Source: Alistipes sp.
GTDB lineage: Bacteria; Bacteroidota; Bacteroidia; Bacteroidales; Rikenellaceae
Assembly: GCA_029065825.1 (NCBI GenBank)
Contig: JAIEHQ010000052.1
Span: 1-36,493, forward strand
Direction: 5' to 3'
Length of the DNA: 36,493 bases
Below, one piece after another: positions 6,665-15,562 of the stretch (positions within the stretch are counted from its first letter, which is position 1; each line of letters begins with the position of its first letter). The position numbers and the translations under genes were made by a program. The notes under the pieces are model-generated. The model did not search any database, was not told where the DNA came from, and saw only the letters and a program-made list of their open reading frames with translations.

Positions 6665-7828
6665 ATGGAAATCTACTACCTGATCCTATTCGTCTCGGCC
6701 ATGCTGAGCACCTGGTGGGTTTTTAGACACATCCACAAAATCGCGGTGCTGAAGAACATCACCGACAACCCCGACGCACGCAAGCTGCAGAAAGTTCCCG
6801 TTCCGTGTCTGGGCGGTGTCGCCGTATTCTTCGGCATCGTCATGGCGCTGCTGATAGCGGGTGTCGAGTTCGAGGCATCGAAAACCTTCACGATCGTCTG
6901 CGCCTTTACACTGATGCTCTACATCGGCACGATGGACGACATACTCTCGCTTTCGCCCCTGTTCCGGCTCTTCATGGAGGTGCTGATCCTCTCGCTGCTC
7001 ATCTACGGCGGCTCGGGATACATCGACGACTTCCACGGCCTGTGGGGCATCTACTCCATCCCCGACTGGATCGCCGTCCCGCTGACGATCTTCGCATGCG
7101 TCGGCATCATCAACGCCATCAACCTCATCGACGGAGTGAACGGACTCTGCTCGGGCTACTGCATCACGGCCTGCATCGCCTTCGGCACGGTCGCCTTCTG
7201 GTCGGGCGACCAGAAGAGCGCCTCGTTCGCCGCGATCTTTACCGGCGCGCTCATCCCCTTCTTCCTCCACAACGTCTTCGGCAAAAAATCCAAAATGTTC
7301 CTCGGCGACGGAGGCTCGCTGCTGATGGGCACCATCCTGGCCTACTTCGTCATCAGCATGCTCAAAAGCGACTCGTCGCTCTCGTTCGTCGCCAACGGCA
7401 ACTTCGGATTCATCCCCTTCGTGCTGGCGGTGCTGGCCATTCCGGTGTTCGACACGCTGCGGGTCATGACCAGCCGCATGCTTCGCGGCACCTCGCCTTT
7501 CAGCCCGGACAAGACCCACCTCCACCACCTGCTTTTCCGCCTCCATTTTTCCCATGTCGGCACCACATTGACGGAAATTCTCTCCAATATGATTATTTTT
7601 GCAGTCTGGTTCGCATGCTGGCATTGCGGAGCCTCCGTCGAGGTGCAGCTCTACGCGGTCATATCGCTCGGATTTCTGGCGACCTTCGGATTCTACTGGT
7701 ACGGAGTCCGCGTCGAAAAACGGGAAGGTGCGGTCTGGCGCTTCCTGACCCGGATCGGCGAGCACACCCACGTGGGCCACACCAAGTGGTTCGAACGCTG
7801 CACCCGGCTTCTCGATCGAAGATACTGA
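6665..7828 (+). CDS. WecA-like undecaprenyl-phosphate sugar-1-phosphate transferase
   Basis: A 387-residue polytopic membrane enzyme of the MraY/WecA family. Motifs in order: GTMDDILSLSPLFR (DD at 91-92, magnesium site), NLIDGVNG (153-160), FLGDGGS (212-218) and THLHH (284-288, the HIHH-type motif of the WecA branch). It should transfer a sugar-1-phosphate, often GlcNAc- or GalNAc-type, from UDP-sugar to undecaprenyl phosphate and so begin repeat-unit synthesis at the cytoplasmic face of the inner membrane. The C terminus extends some 60 residues beyond the last family motif. First full gene of the rightward operon; the precise sugar is not readable from sequence. Confidence 0.88.
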   Translation: MEIYYLILFVSAMLSTWWVFRHIHKIAVLKNITDNPDARKLQKVPVPCLGGVAVFFGIVMALLIAGVEFEASKTFTIVCAFTLMLYIGTMDDILSLSPLFRLFMEVLILSLLIYGGSGYIDDFHGLWGIYSIPDWIAVPLTIFACVGIINAINLIDGVNGLCSGYCITACIAFGTVAFWSGDQKSASFAAIFTGALIPFFLHNVFGKKSKMFLGDGGSLLMGTILAYFVISMLKSDSSLSFVANGNFGFIPFVLAVLAIPVFDTLRVMTSRMLRGTSPFSPDKTHLHHLLFRLHFSHVGTTLTEILSNMIIFAVWFACWHCGASVEVQLYAVISLGFLATFGFYWYGVRVEKREGAVWRFLTRIGEHTHVGHTKWFERCTRLLDRRY

Positions 7829-7859
7829 CCGGAGCCGCAACGCACCCGCACGCACCCGC

Positions 7860-7890
7860 GCCGGATCTTCGACACCGTGTCGAGTCCGGC
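7860..7890 (+). promoter_or_regulatory. Hairpin between initiating transferase and export gene
   Basis: GCCGGA/TCCGGC outer arms and a perfect inner dyad TCGACACCGTGTCGA (7869-7883) form a strong stem with a small internal loop. A T5 run follows about 5 nt later (7896-7900). It resembles a weak intrinsic terminator or attenuator within the operon and could be a read-through site or mRNA processing site. Confidence 0.4.
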
Positions 7891-7925
7891 CGGAAATTTT
7901 TGATAACGAAGCAACAACATACGCA

Positions 7926-10343
7926 ATGAAGATCTTCAGAATTTTAGTCGCACTGTGCATGATGCTGGCCGCTTCGCACGCGGCGAATGCACAGATGACG
8001 GATGCCGCCGTAAAGGATTACGTCAAGACAGGACTGGCATCCGGGAAATCGCAGCAGGATATCGCACGGGAGCTTGCGGCACGCGGCGTGACGCGCGAGC
8101 AGGCGGAGCGGATCAGGCAGGCACACGAAAGCGAGACCTCTTCCGGCTCGGACGAAGCGTTCCGCAAGGCGGGAGAGCAGGAGCGGGAGCGCCGGGCGGA
8201 TTCCGGTCTCAACGAGACGAAGCCCGTCGATTTCGACCTGCTGACCTCCATCCAGCAGCAGATCCCCGCTGCGAACCGGGAGAACAAGCCTGCGGTATTC
8301 GGACGCAATATCTTCACCACGAAGAACCTTACCTTCGCTCCGAACACCCAGCTCCCCACGCCGCCCAACTACCGGCTCGGCCCCGGCGACGAAGTGATCA
8401 TCGACATCTGGGGGGCCAACCAGGCCTCGATACGCCAGACCATCTCCCCCGACGGCACCATCAACATTCCGGACCTCGGACTGATCAGTCTGAACGGCAT
8501 GACGGTCTCGGAGGCCGATGCCTACATGCGCCGCATGCTCGGGCGGATCTACTCCCTGGACGGCTCCGATGCCAAATCGGAGATAAAGCTCACGCTGGGC
8601 AACATCCGCAGCATCCAGGTCAATCTGATGGGCGAGGTGGCCGTTCCGGGCACCTACTACCTCTCCTCGCTGTCGAACATATTCCACGCCCTCTACCGCG
8701 CCGGCGGCGTGAGCGACCTGGGGTCGCTGCGCGACATCCAGCTGATCCGCAACGGCCGGAAGATCGCGTCGCTCGACGTGTACGAGTTCATCCTGAAGGG
8801 AAAGTCGCCTGACGACATACTGCTTCAGGAGGGCGACATAGTGATCGTTCCCGCCTACGAAACGCTGGTCGATCTGTCGGGTAACGTGAAACGCCCGATG
8901 ACATACGAGATGAAAGCGGGCGAGACCGTCGCGAACCTGCTCGACTATGCGAGCGGATTCTCGGGCGACGCCTACCGCAACAGCCTGCGCATGATCCGCC
9001 GGAACGGCCGGGAATACCGGGTCTATACGATCGACCGGCCGGACTACGCCTCCTTCGAACTGCGCGACGGCGATGCCCTCGAAGTCGGAGCCATGCTCGA
9101 CCGCTTCGAAAACAGAATCGAGGTCAAGGGTGCGGTCTATCGCCCCGGAATCTACGAACTCGGCAGCGAAATCGCGACCGTCGGCCAGCTGCTCGCCAAA
9201 GCCGAGGGGGTCAAGGGCGACGCATTTACCAACCGGGCGCTCCTGCAGCGCGAGAAGGAGGACCTCACGCTGGAGGTGCTCCCGCTCGACATAGCGGCGA
9301 TCATGGCGGGCACCGCCGAGGATATTCCGCTGCGCAAGAACGACGTGCTGTTCGTGGCGAGCATCCACGACCTGCAGGATATCGGGCAGATAACGGTGTT
9401 CGGCGAGGTCGCTCGTCCCGGACAGTTCATCTTCGCGGAGAACACCACGCTGGAGGATATCATCATGCAGGCCGGCGGATTGCTGGAGTCGGCCTCCGTC
9501 GTCAAGGTCGATGTGAGCCGCCGCATCAAGGACCCCGCGGCCACCGAACTGACCGACACGCTCTCCGAAATCTTTACCTTCTCCCTCAAGGACGGCTTCG
9601 TCATCGACGGCGAACCGAACTTCATCCTCGAACCCTACGACCAGATCTTCGTCCGGCGCAGCCCGGCGTACAATCCCCAGGAGAATGTCACGATTACCGG
9701 CGAAGTGACCTTCCCGGGTCCCTATGTCCTGACCAGCAAGAACGAGAAACTCTCCGACCTGGTGGCCAAGGCGGGCGGCACCTCCCGGTGGGCCTACGTC
9801 AAGGGAGCACGCCTCGAGCGCACCATGACGGTCGGCGAGAAGGCACGCAGCCAGGCGGTCCTCGACGCGCTCGACAACTCCAAGGACAGCATCAATGTCA
9901 ATAAACTGGAGCTGGCCGATACCTACTACGTGGGCATCGACCTCGAAGCTGCCCTGAACAATCCGGGCGGGAATGCCGATCTGGTGCTCCGGGTCCACGA
10001 CCGGCTCCATATCCCGACGATGGTCAATACGGTGCGCATTACCGGCAACGTGATGTATCCCAATGTCGTGACCTACGACCCGGACAAGAAGGTCGGCGAC
10101 TTCATCAAGATGGCCGGCGGCTACGGATTCCGGGCCAAGAAAGGCAAGGCCTATATCGTATATATGAACGGAACGGTGGCGCGGGCCAAACGCAACAGCA
10201 AGGAGGTCGTGCAGCCCGGCTGTGAAATAATCGTTCCGGAGCGCCGCAAGAGCAGATCGACGCTCGCAGAGATCATGGGCATCGCGACGACGAGCGCTTC
10301 GCTGGCGACGATGATCGCGACAATAGGCACACTGGCAAAATAA
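7926..10343 (+). CDS. SLBB-domain polysaccharide export protein (Wza-like)
   Basis: An 805-residue exported protein. A signal peptide ends near residue 22 (HAANA before Gln23), with no lipobox Cys, so it is not a Wza-type lipoprotein. Residues about 26-63 form a short helical segment (VKDYVKTGLASGKSQQDIARELAARG). The Poly_export domain begins at NYRLGPGDEVIIDIWG, and several SLBB repeats follow (NLMGEVAVPGTYYL, VKGAVYRPGIYEL, VFGEVARPGQFIF, ITGEVTFPGPYVL, ITGNVMYPNVVTY). It is about twice the length of E. coli Wza, as is common for Bacteroidetes forms. It should form the periplasmic and outer-membrane export channel for the polymer, working with the Wzz-like protein encoded 12 bp downstream. 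Confidence 0.9.
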   Translation: MKIFRILVALCMMLAASHAANAQMTDAAVKDYVKTGLASGKSQQDIARELAARGVTREQAERIRQAHESETSSGSDEAFRKAGEQERERRADSGLNETKPVDFDLLTSIQQQIPAANRENKPAVFGRNIFTTKNLTFAPNTQLPTPPNYRLGPGDEVIIDIWGANQASIRQTISPDGTINIPDLGLISLNGMTVSEADAYMRRMLGRIYSLDGSDAKSEIKLTLGNIRSIQVNLMGEVAVPGTYYLSSLSNIFHALYRAGGVSDLGSLRDIQLIRNGRKIASLDVYEFILKGKSPDDILLQEGDIVIVPAYETLVDLSGNVKRPMTYEMKAGETVANLLDYASGFSGDAYRNSLRMIRRNGREYRVYTIDRPDYASFELRDGDALEVGAMLDRFENRIEVKGAVYRPGIYELGSEIATVGQLLAKAEGVKGDAFTNRALLQREKEDLTLEVLPLDIAAIMAGTAEDIPLRKNDVLFVASIHDLQDIGQITVFGEVARPGQFIFAENTTLEDIIMQAGGLLESASVVKVDVSRRIKDPAATELTDTLSEIFTFSLKDGFVIDGEPNFILEPYDQIFVRRSPAYNPQENVTITGEVTFPGPYVLTSKNEKLSDLVAKAGGTSRWAYVKGARLERTMTVGEKARSQAVLDALDNSKDSINVNKLELADTYYVGIDLEAALNNPGGNADLVLRVHDRLHIPTMVNTVRITGNVMYPNVVTYDPDKKVGDFIKMAGGYGFRAKKGKAYIVYMNGTVARAKRNSKEVVQPGCEIIVPERRKSRSTLAEIMGIATTSASLATMIATIGTLAK

Positions 10344-10355
10344 CACGAACCGGAT

Positions 10356-11450
10356 ATGACTGACACGCAAAACAATACCAATAGTACAAACTCCGCAGCA
10401 GAAAGCGACATCGATCTCATGTCCCTGCTGGTCCGCCTGTGGCACGCACGCCTCTTTCTGCTGAAATGCTGTGCGGCGGGTGCCGTTCTGGGGCTGATCG
10501 TCGGATTCAGCATCCCGAAGCGCTACCGCGCGACGGCGGTCATCGCTCCCGAGACCGAACAGAAGATGGGAAGCGGTGTCAGCTCCCTCGCGAGCATGAT
10601 GGGCATGAACCTCGACAACAACGTCGATGCGATCAACGTAAACATGTTCCCGGAAGTAGTACACTCCACCCCTTTCATATTCGGACTGTTCGATCTCCCG
10701 GTCGAGACGGCCGACGGAGAACTGCGGACAACGCTGCTGGATTACATGCTCAACCACCAGAAGAAGGCATGGTGGTCCTACGTCATCGAGGCGCCTTTCG
10801 CGGCTTTGGAGTGGGGCATCTCGCTGGTATCAGGCAAAGAGGAGGAACCGGAAGGAGCTTTGCAGATGCACAACCTGCCGAAAAAAGAGCGGGCCGTCAT
10901 CAAATACTTCTCCAATGCCCTCGCTGTCAGCATCGACAAGAAAACGGGCAAGACGGACATGTCCCTCGAGATGCAGGACCCTCTGGTCGTCGCAACGGTC
11001 ATGAATGCGGTGCTCGACCACCTGAAAGCCTACATGTCGGACTACCGCACCTCGAAATCCCGGCAGGACGCGGAAAATCTCTCGGTCATCTGCGAGGAGC
11101 GCAAAGCCGACTACTACCGCACGCAGCAGCAATACGCAGCCTACGCCGATGCGAACAAGAGCGTCGTGCTCCAGTCGGTCCAGGCCGAACGCGAGCGCCT
11201 GCAGCAGGAGATGCAGCTGGCCTATCAGGTCTATTCGCAGGTAGCGACCCAGCTCGAAGCAGCCCGAATCAAGGAGCAGCAGGCCAAGCCGGTCTTCGCG
11301 ATCATCGACCCCGTGACGGTTCCCCTCCGCAAGTCGGCACCGAGCAAGGCCAAACTGCTCGTCGGCTTCGTGTTCCTATTCGGCTGCGCGGGCGTTGCCT
11401 GGGAGCTGTTCGGCCGCGATGCCTTGAAACGGCTGCACTCGTCTCTGTAA
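10356..11450 (+). CDS. Wzz-like chain-length determinant protein
   Basis: A 364-residue inner-membrane protein with the Wzz plan: a short cytoplasmic N terminus (DIDLMSLLVRLW), a first membrane span near 29-48 (LLKCCAAGAVLGLIVGF) ending in PKRYRATAVIAPE, a large periplasmic part with coiled-coil character (residues about 230-310, SRQDAENLSVICEERK onward), and a second span near 340-358 after the Pro-rich VTVPLRKSAPSKAK. No C-terminal tyrosine-kinase domain is present. It probably sets polymer length and bridges the Wzy-type polymerase to the SLBB export channel. It starts 12 bp after that gene, so they form one operon. Confidence 0.88.
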   Translation: MTDTQNNTNSTNSAAESDIDLMSLLVRLWHARLFLLKCCAAGAVLGLIVGFSIPKRYRATAVIAPETEQKMGSGVSSLASMMGMNLDNNVDAINVNMFPEVVHSTPFIFGLFDLPVETADGELRTTLLDYMLNHQKKAWWSYVIEAPFAALEWGISLVSGKEEEPEGALQMHNLPKKERAVIKYFSNALAVSIDKKTGKTDMSLEMQDPLVVATVMNAVLDHLKAYMSDYRTSKSRQDAENLSVICEERKADYYRTQQQYAAYADANKSVVLQSVQAERERLQQEMQLAYQVYSQVATQLEAARIKEQQAKPVFAIIDPVTVPLRKSAPSKAKLLVGFVFLFGCAGVAWELFGRDALKRLHSSL

Positions 11451-11485
11451 TACGGTTATAATCGCAAACCATCGAGCTGCAGATC

Positions 11486-12511
11486 ATGAAAAAACGGATA
11501 CTCGTCTCGGGCGGCGCGGGCTACATCGGAAGTCACGTGAGCGTCGAACTCATCGAAGCCGGTTACGAGGTCGTCGTGGCCGACAACATGTCCAACTGCG
11601 ACACGACCGGTATCGAGGGTGTGCGGAAAATTACCGGCCGCACGGATATTCCCCTCGTCGAGATGGATTTCTGCGACGCGGCCGCCGTCGAACGGCTCTT
11701 CGACGACTACCCGATCGATGCGGTAATCCATTTCGCGGCATTCAAAGCGGTCGGCGAATCGGTCGCCGAGCCGATAAAATACTACCGCAACAACCTGACC
11801 TCGTTCCTCAACGTGCTGGACGCAGCCCGCAACCACGGCGGCTGCGACGTGCTCTTCTCCTCTTCGGCCACGGTATATGGCGAGGCGGAGCAACTGCCCG
11901 TAACCGAGCGGTCGCCCCGGCTTCCCGCCACCTCGCCGTACGGCAACACCAAGCAGATCTGCGAGGACATGCTGCGCGACGTGACCGCCTCCGACCCTTC
12001 GATCCGGGGTATCGCGCTGCGCTACTTCAACCCCATCGGCGCCCATCCGTCGGCGCTGATCGGAGAACTGCCGCGCGGAGTACCCAACAACCTGATCCCC
12101 TACATTACCCAGACCGCTATCGGCAAACGCGCCTGCCTGAGCATCTTCGGCAACGACTACCCCACCGAAGACGGCACCTGCCTGCGCGACTACATCGACA
12201 TAGTCGATCTGGCTCAGGCCCACGTGGCGGCCGTTACCCGCATGCTCGAAGGCAGGATGAAGGAGGGTTACGAGATCTTCAACATAGGAACGGGCCGTCC
12301 CGTCTCGGTATCGGAGCTGGTCACGGAGTTCGAACGGGTCAATGGTCTCAAGCTCAACTACCGATTCGCGGAGCGTCGCCCCGGAGATGTCACGGCCATC
12401 TGGGCCGACACCGCCCTGGCCAACGAAGAGCTGGGCTGGAGGGCCAAACGCACCCTTGCCGAAACCCTCGCGTCGGCCTGGGCCTGGGAGAAGCATCTGG
12501 CCGGAGAGTAG
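11486..12511 (+). CDS. galE: UDP-glucose 4-epimerase
   Basis: A 341-residue extended short-chain dehydrogenase. The NAD-binding motif GGAGYIGSH lies at residues 8-16, followed by the GalE-type SSSATVYG, the catalytic YGNTK (Tyr-x-x-x-Lys) and ALRYFNPIGAHPS. The length is standard for GalE (about 340). It interconverts UDP-glucose and UDP-galactose, and some relatives also act on UDP-GlcNAc/GalNAc. Being 35 bp after the Wzz-like gene, it may supply galactose-type sugars for the capsule. The 154 bp after it carry no clear U-tract terminator. Confidence 0.93.
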   Translation: MKKRILVSGGAGYIGSHVSVELIEAGYEVVVADNMSNCDTTGIEGVRKITGRTDIPLVEMDFCDAAAVERLFDDYPIDAVIHFAAFKAVGESVAEPIKYYRNNLTSFLNVLDAARNHGGCDVLFSSSATVYGEAEQLPVTERSPRLPATSPYGNTKQICEDMLRDVTASDPSIRGIALRYFNPIGAHPSALIGELPRGVPNNLIPYITQTAIGKRACLSIFGNDYPTEDGTCLRDYIDIVDLAQAHVAAVTRMLEGRMKEGYEIFNIGTGRPVSVSELVTEFERVNGLKLNYRFAERRPGDVTAIWADTALANEELGWRAKRTLAETLASAWAWEKHLAGE

Positions 12512-12665
12512 CCGCCGCACACTCTTTCGGCACGGAGGCGGATGAGCGAGACGACACGCCCGGAGGCAATATCCGCTGTGAATACACCGAACATCGCCCG
12601 GCCTACCGCTCTTTGCGCCCGGGAGCCGATCCGCGCCCTCGGGATTGTAGGCCCCGCAGCGCGGC

Positions 12666-13283
12666 CTACAGCGTGTCGATCTTCTCCTGCAGCAGCGTGA
12701 GAAAGCGGGCCGCATGCGCGCCGTCCATCTGCGTATGATGGAACTGGAACGAGAGCGTCAGCGTCGTGCGGAACAAACGCTTCCGGTATTTTCCCCAGAT
12801 CATGAAAGGGTTGTTGAAAATCCCGCTATACATTCCCACCGCCCCCTCTATGTCGAAACGGGCGAGGGCCGAGGTGCCGATTACCATGCTTTCGGGCAGG
12901 TCGTGGTTGCATCGGGTCTTGGCAACCTGACGGGTAAGGCGCAGATAATCGGCGTTGAATGTCGCCAGATCGTACGAGAAAGGAATGTCGCACGAGAAGA
13001 CCTCCCCCCGATCGTCCGCCACGATGGTATTGACGGCGATGCGGTCGTAGCGCATCAGCGCGCCGCCGACGGGAAGCAGGTAAAACTCCTTTACCTCGCT
13101 CGCCGTCCGGCCGATGCACCAGCACATGAGCATATTGAATTTTACCCCCTTCTTACGGCTCTGCCGCACCAGGGGCGACACTTCGAGCCGCTTGAAAAGC
13201 GTTACCATCGGCATGGGAGCCTTCATCCACATCTCGAACGCATAAGCCCGGGTCGTCTCCCGGGGATCCACCTCTTCTTTCAT
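12666..13283 (-). CDS. CatA-like O-acetyltransferase
   Basis: A 205-residue protein of the chloramphenicol acetyltransferase superfamily. The active-site block FHHTQMDGAHAARF keeps the HxxxDG signature (His183, Asp187), and the N-terminal FEMWMKAPMPMVTL and FNMLMCWCIG segments fit the family. The length is close to classic CatA (about 215). It should transfer acetyl from acetyl-CoA to a hydroxyl group. Chromosomal CatA-like proteins in Bacteroidales often have unknown acceptors, so drug resistance should not be assumed. Single gene with its own -7 box, downstream of and in the same direction as the AraC-type gene. Confidence 0.8.
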   Translation of the reverse strand: MKEEVDPRETTRAYAFEMWMKAPMPMVTLFKRLEVSPLVRQSRKKGVKFNMLMCWCIGRTASEVKEFYLLPVGGALMRYDRIAVNTIVADDRGEVFSCDIPFSYDLATFNADYLRLTRQVAKTRCNHDLPESMVIGTSALARFDIEGAVGMYSGIFNNPFMIWGKYRKRLFRTTLTLSFQFHHTQMDGAHAARFLTLLQEKIDTL

Positions 13284-13351
13284 ACTCAGTCAAAAACAAA
13301 CGGTTCATAAAACTCGCCCGACGGGACAAATACCGCCATCGGAATCACGTG

Positions 13352-13359
13352 CAAAGATA
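13352..13359 (-). promoter_or_regulatory. -7 box for the CatA-like gene
   Basis: The minus strand reads TATCTTTG, a full match to TAnnTTTG, 69 bp upstream of the CatA-like start. A TTTC sequence at 13380-13377 could serve as a poor -33 element. It lies in the gap after the AraC-type gene, so the CatA-like gene probably has its own transcript. Confidence 0.5.
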
Positions 13360-13396
13360 GCCTCTGCCACGCAACCGAAATAGAAGAAAAGAGACA

Positions 13397-14188
13397 TCAT
13401 ACGGGGTCGGCGAAAAGATCGGAATAGGGAGTGTGCTCGCACAGCAGCCTCCCCGGCGTTCGGCCGCTGAAGGCCTTGAACTCCCGGATGAAATGGGACT
13501 GGTCGGCATAACCGCACGCATACGCTATCTCCGCCATACCGCCCCACCGGCGCTGCATCAGCCACAACGCCTTCTGAAACCTTACGATGCGGGCATACTC
13601 CTTCGGCCTCATCCCCACACAGCGGTCGAACACCCGTTCGAACTGCCTCTTGCCCAGACAGGCGATGGCCGCCAGATCGGCGACCGGGGTCGCCGGCTCC
13701 TCCATAAGCCTCTTCACGGTCGGAGCGATGCGATCGGGATCCGGCGCAGAGCAAGCGCCGCACAACTTGCGGAGCAGCCACTCCTCGACCGTCCGCACGC
13801 AGCGCTCCGCATCCCCGCAGTCGAAGACCCGGGAGGCCAGTTCGTCGAGCCGCCTGTTCCCGAGGTCGTAACCCGAAATCTCAAGATTGCGGAACGCCGA
13901 AGGCGGAGTGTCCAGAAACATTCCGATCGCATGAGGACGGAAAACGGCCACGATCATCTCCGTATCCGTCCCGGCCCGAAGATGGGCCGGGAAATCCACC
14001 TGCCCGCTGACGGTAAAGCGATCCTGGAAACGATCCAGCTCCCGAACGAACAACGGCGAGCGCCTGTGGAATATGAGCTGCGGACAACCGATCGGAAAGG
14101 TCGGGACGCAGAAACTCTCCCGGCTCTTCAGCACCCAGTAATAACGCACATAGGGGCGCAGCGGTACGCAGGGCTTGTAAACCGACAT
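13397..14188 (-). CDS. AraC-family transcriptional regulator
   Basis: A regulator of about 263 residues. The C-terminal part carries two helix-turn-helix units of the AraC/XylS family: VADLAAIACLGKRQFERVF and MAEIAYACGYADQSHFIREFKAFSG, then TPGRLL. The N-terminal part (YKPCVPLRPYVRYYWVL) resembles the DUF6597 sensor domain common in Bacteroidetes regulators. The open frame extends to an ATG at 14227, but the extra 13 residues (through AFGGG) look like leader sequence, and MSVYKP matches where this domain usually begins, so 14188 is preferred. Ligand and targets are unknown; the adjacent CatA-like gene and ABC exporter are candidates. Confidence 0.85.
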   Translation of the reverse strand: MSVYKPCVPLRPYVRYYWVLKSRESFCVPTFPIGCPQLIFHRRSPLFVRELDRFQDRFTVSGQVDFPAHLRAGTDTEMIVAVFRPHAIGMFLDTPPSAFRNLEISGYDLGNRRLDELASRVFDCGDAERCVRTVEEWLLRKLCGACSAPDPDRIAPTVKRLMEEPATPVADLAAIACLGKRQFERVFDRCVGMRPKEYARIVRFQKALWLMQRRWGGMAEIAYACGYADQSHFIREFKAFSGRTPGRLLCEHTPYSDLFADPV

Positions 14189-14368
14189 CCCTCCGCCGAA
14201 AGCAGGCGGCTCGCAAACATTTGACATTCAGAAAAAATCACATATTCGACACGTAGAGAAATGCGGCCGACAATACGGTTCGTCGTCAGGGGCATTTGCA
14301 GCCGTAGGCCTCCGCCCATTCCCGATTCATCCGCCCGCACGACGGCCGCATTCCGCGCACGCCGGAGA

Positions 14369-15562
14369 TCAGCCCCGCACCCAGAGGCGGTCGATCCTGC
14401 GGCGGATCATCAGGCAATCGACGGCCGCGACCAGCCCGACGAGCCCGAGGCCTGCAATCGCCGCAGGCCAGATGCCGCCCGTCGTCTCCGCCCCGTCGCC
14501 GAACAACGTTACCAGCGAAAGATATTCGCCCCGAACCCATCCGACCGCGAGCAGCGCTCCGGCGAGCGCCGCAAGATTCAGACCAGCAGCCAGCAGCTGG
14601 TAGGGACGCGCCACACGGGCAGGCGTATAGCCGAGCAGAAGCAGGTCTTCGAGCTGCTGCTCGTTCTTCTGCAACACGAGGAAAAGACTGAGGATCAGAA
14701 TCAGAAATGCAAGCACGGTAATCAGCAGACCGATTCCGGCGATCGCTCCGGCGACCAGGCGCAGCACCGCCCCCGCACGTCCGGAGCGGGCACCGTCGCC
14801 CTCGACCAGATAGCCGTTTCGGGCCAGATAGTCGTGCAGCGCCCCCTCAGCGGCATCCCGCACCTCCACAATGACCCGCGACGGATCGCCGGCGGCGCGA
14901 TCGGCGTAGCGCTCGTTCGACCAGCGGATGAAGGTTTCCGGCACCAGAATGGTGTTGAGCCGGTTGGAGAACCCGGCCACCTGTCCCCGGAAGCGACGCG
15001 ACGCACCGCGTCCCGCAATCTCGATATCGAGCGGAATATCCCGCACGAGCTCCTCGCTCAGCTGCGGCAGTCCCTGCGCCGATGCGAATCCGAAATTATA
15101 GAGATTCAGATAATTGCGCGGCAAAATGATCGGCACACGCCCCTCGCGCTCCTCGAAATGCCAGGCCTCGCTCGCCACGTCGAGAAAACGGTCGGGCACG
15201 CTCTCGAAGAAGAGGTAGGTGCTCATGCGCAGCCCGCCCATCGACAGCCCGCCCGACACCCGGTAACGGGCCGGCGTAAATTCGCCCGAGGCGACGACGA
15301 ACGGCTGTTCCGCCAGACGGTCCAGCTCCTCGCGCGTGAAGAAAGTCTTGCCTGCACCGACCTCGCGCACCTCCTTGCTCAGAATCAGGAAATCGTTGGC
15401 CAGCAGCGAGTCGGGAGCCTCGATCGCCGAACGCCCGTCGCAATAGAACTGCACGGCTCCGAGCAGGATGGCGAATCCCGCCAGAGTGGTCGCGAAAAAA
15501 CCGAGAAGCTGCCACCCGCCGACATGCTGCCGGACGAGCCGCCGAAAAGGATGCCCCGTCAT
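14369..15562 (-). CDS. ABC transporter permease, FtsX/MacB-like
   Basis: A 397-residue protein with the MacB/FtsX layout: one N-terminal span (residues about 18-36, GFFATTLAGFAILLG), a large periplasmic domain to about residue 260, then three spans (AIAGIGLLITVLAFLILI, YQLLAAGLNLAALAGALLAV, AAIAGLGLVGLVAAV). The QKNEQQLEDLLLLGYTP loop matches the coupling helix region of FtsX-like permeases. Such systems move lipoproteins, peptides or signals, or drive periplasmic machines, rather than classical import. Its start overlaps the stop of the ATPase gene by 4 bp, so the two act as one exporter. Confidence 0.82.
   Translation of the reverse strand: MTGHPFRRLVRQHVGGWQLLGFFATTLAGFAILLGAVQFYCDGRSAIEAPDSLLANDFLILSKEVREVGAGKTFFTREELDRLAEQPFVVASGEFTPARYRVSGGLSMGGLRMSTYLFFESVPDRFLDVASEAWHFEEREGRVPIILPRNYLNLYNFGFASAQGLPQLSEELVRDIPLDIEIAGRGASRRFRGQVAGFSNRLNTILVPETFIRWSNERYADRAAGDPSRVIVEVRDAAEGALHDYLARNGYLVEGDGARSGRAGAVLRLVAGAIAGIGLLITVLAFLILILSLFLVLQKNEQQLEDLLLLGYTPARVARPYQLLAAGLNLAALAGALLAVGWVRGEYLSLVTLFGDGAETTGGIWPAAIAGLGLVGLVAAVDCLMIRRRIDRLWVRG

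Noticed and set aside
7944-10757. 937-residue minus-strand ORF, and similar long antisense frames at 30049-32691, 34827-36476 and 26095-28146
   Set aside because: Each is the mirror frame of a well-supported gene (SLBB export protein, RND pump, rpsA, GH2-like), with no domain signatures of its own.
12647-12669. GTAGGCC/GGCCTAC hairpin as terminator of the CatA-like gene
   Set aside because: The stem overlaps the stop codon, the loop is large and no U run follows on either strand.
12666-13283. Acquired chloramphenicol resistance gene
   Set aside because: The HxxxDG motif is present, but GC content and own -7 box look native and no mobile element is nearby. It is better called a CatA-like acetyltransferase of unknown acceptor.
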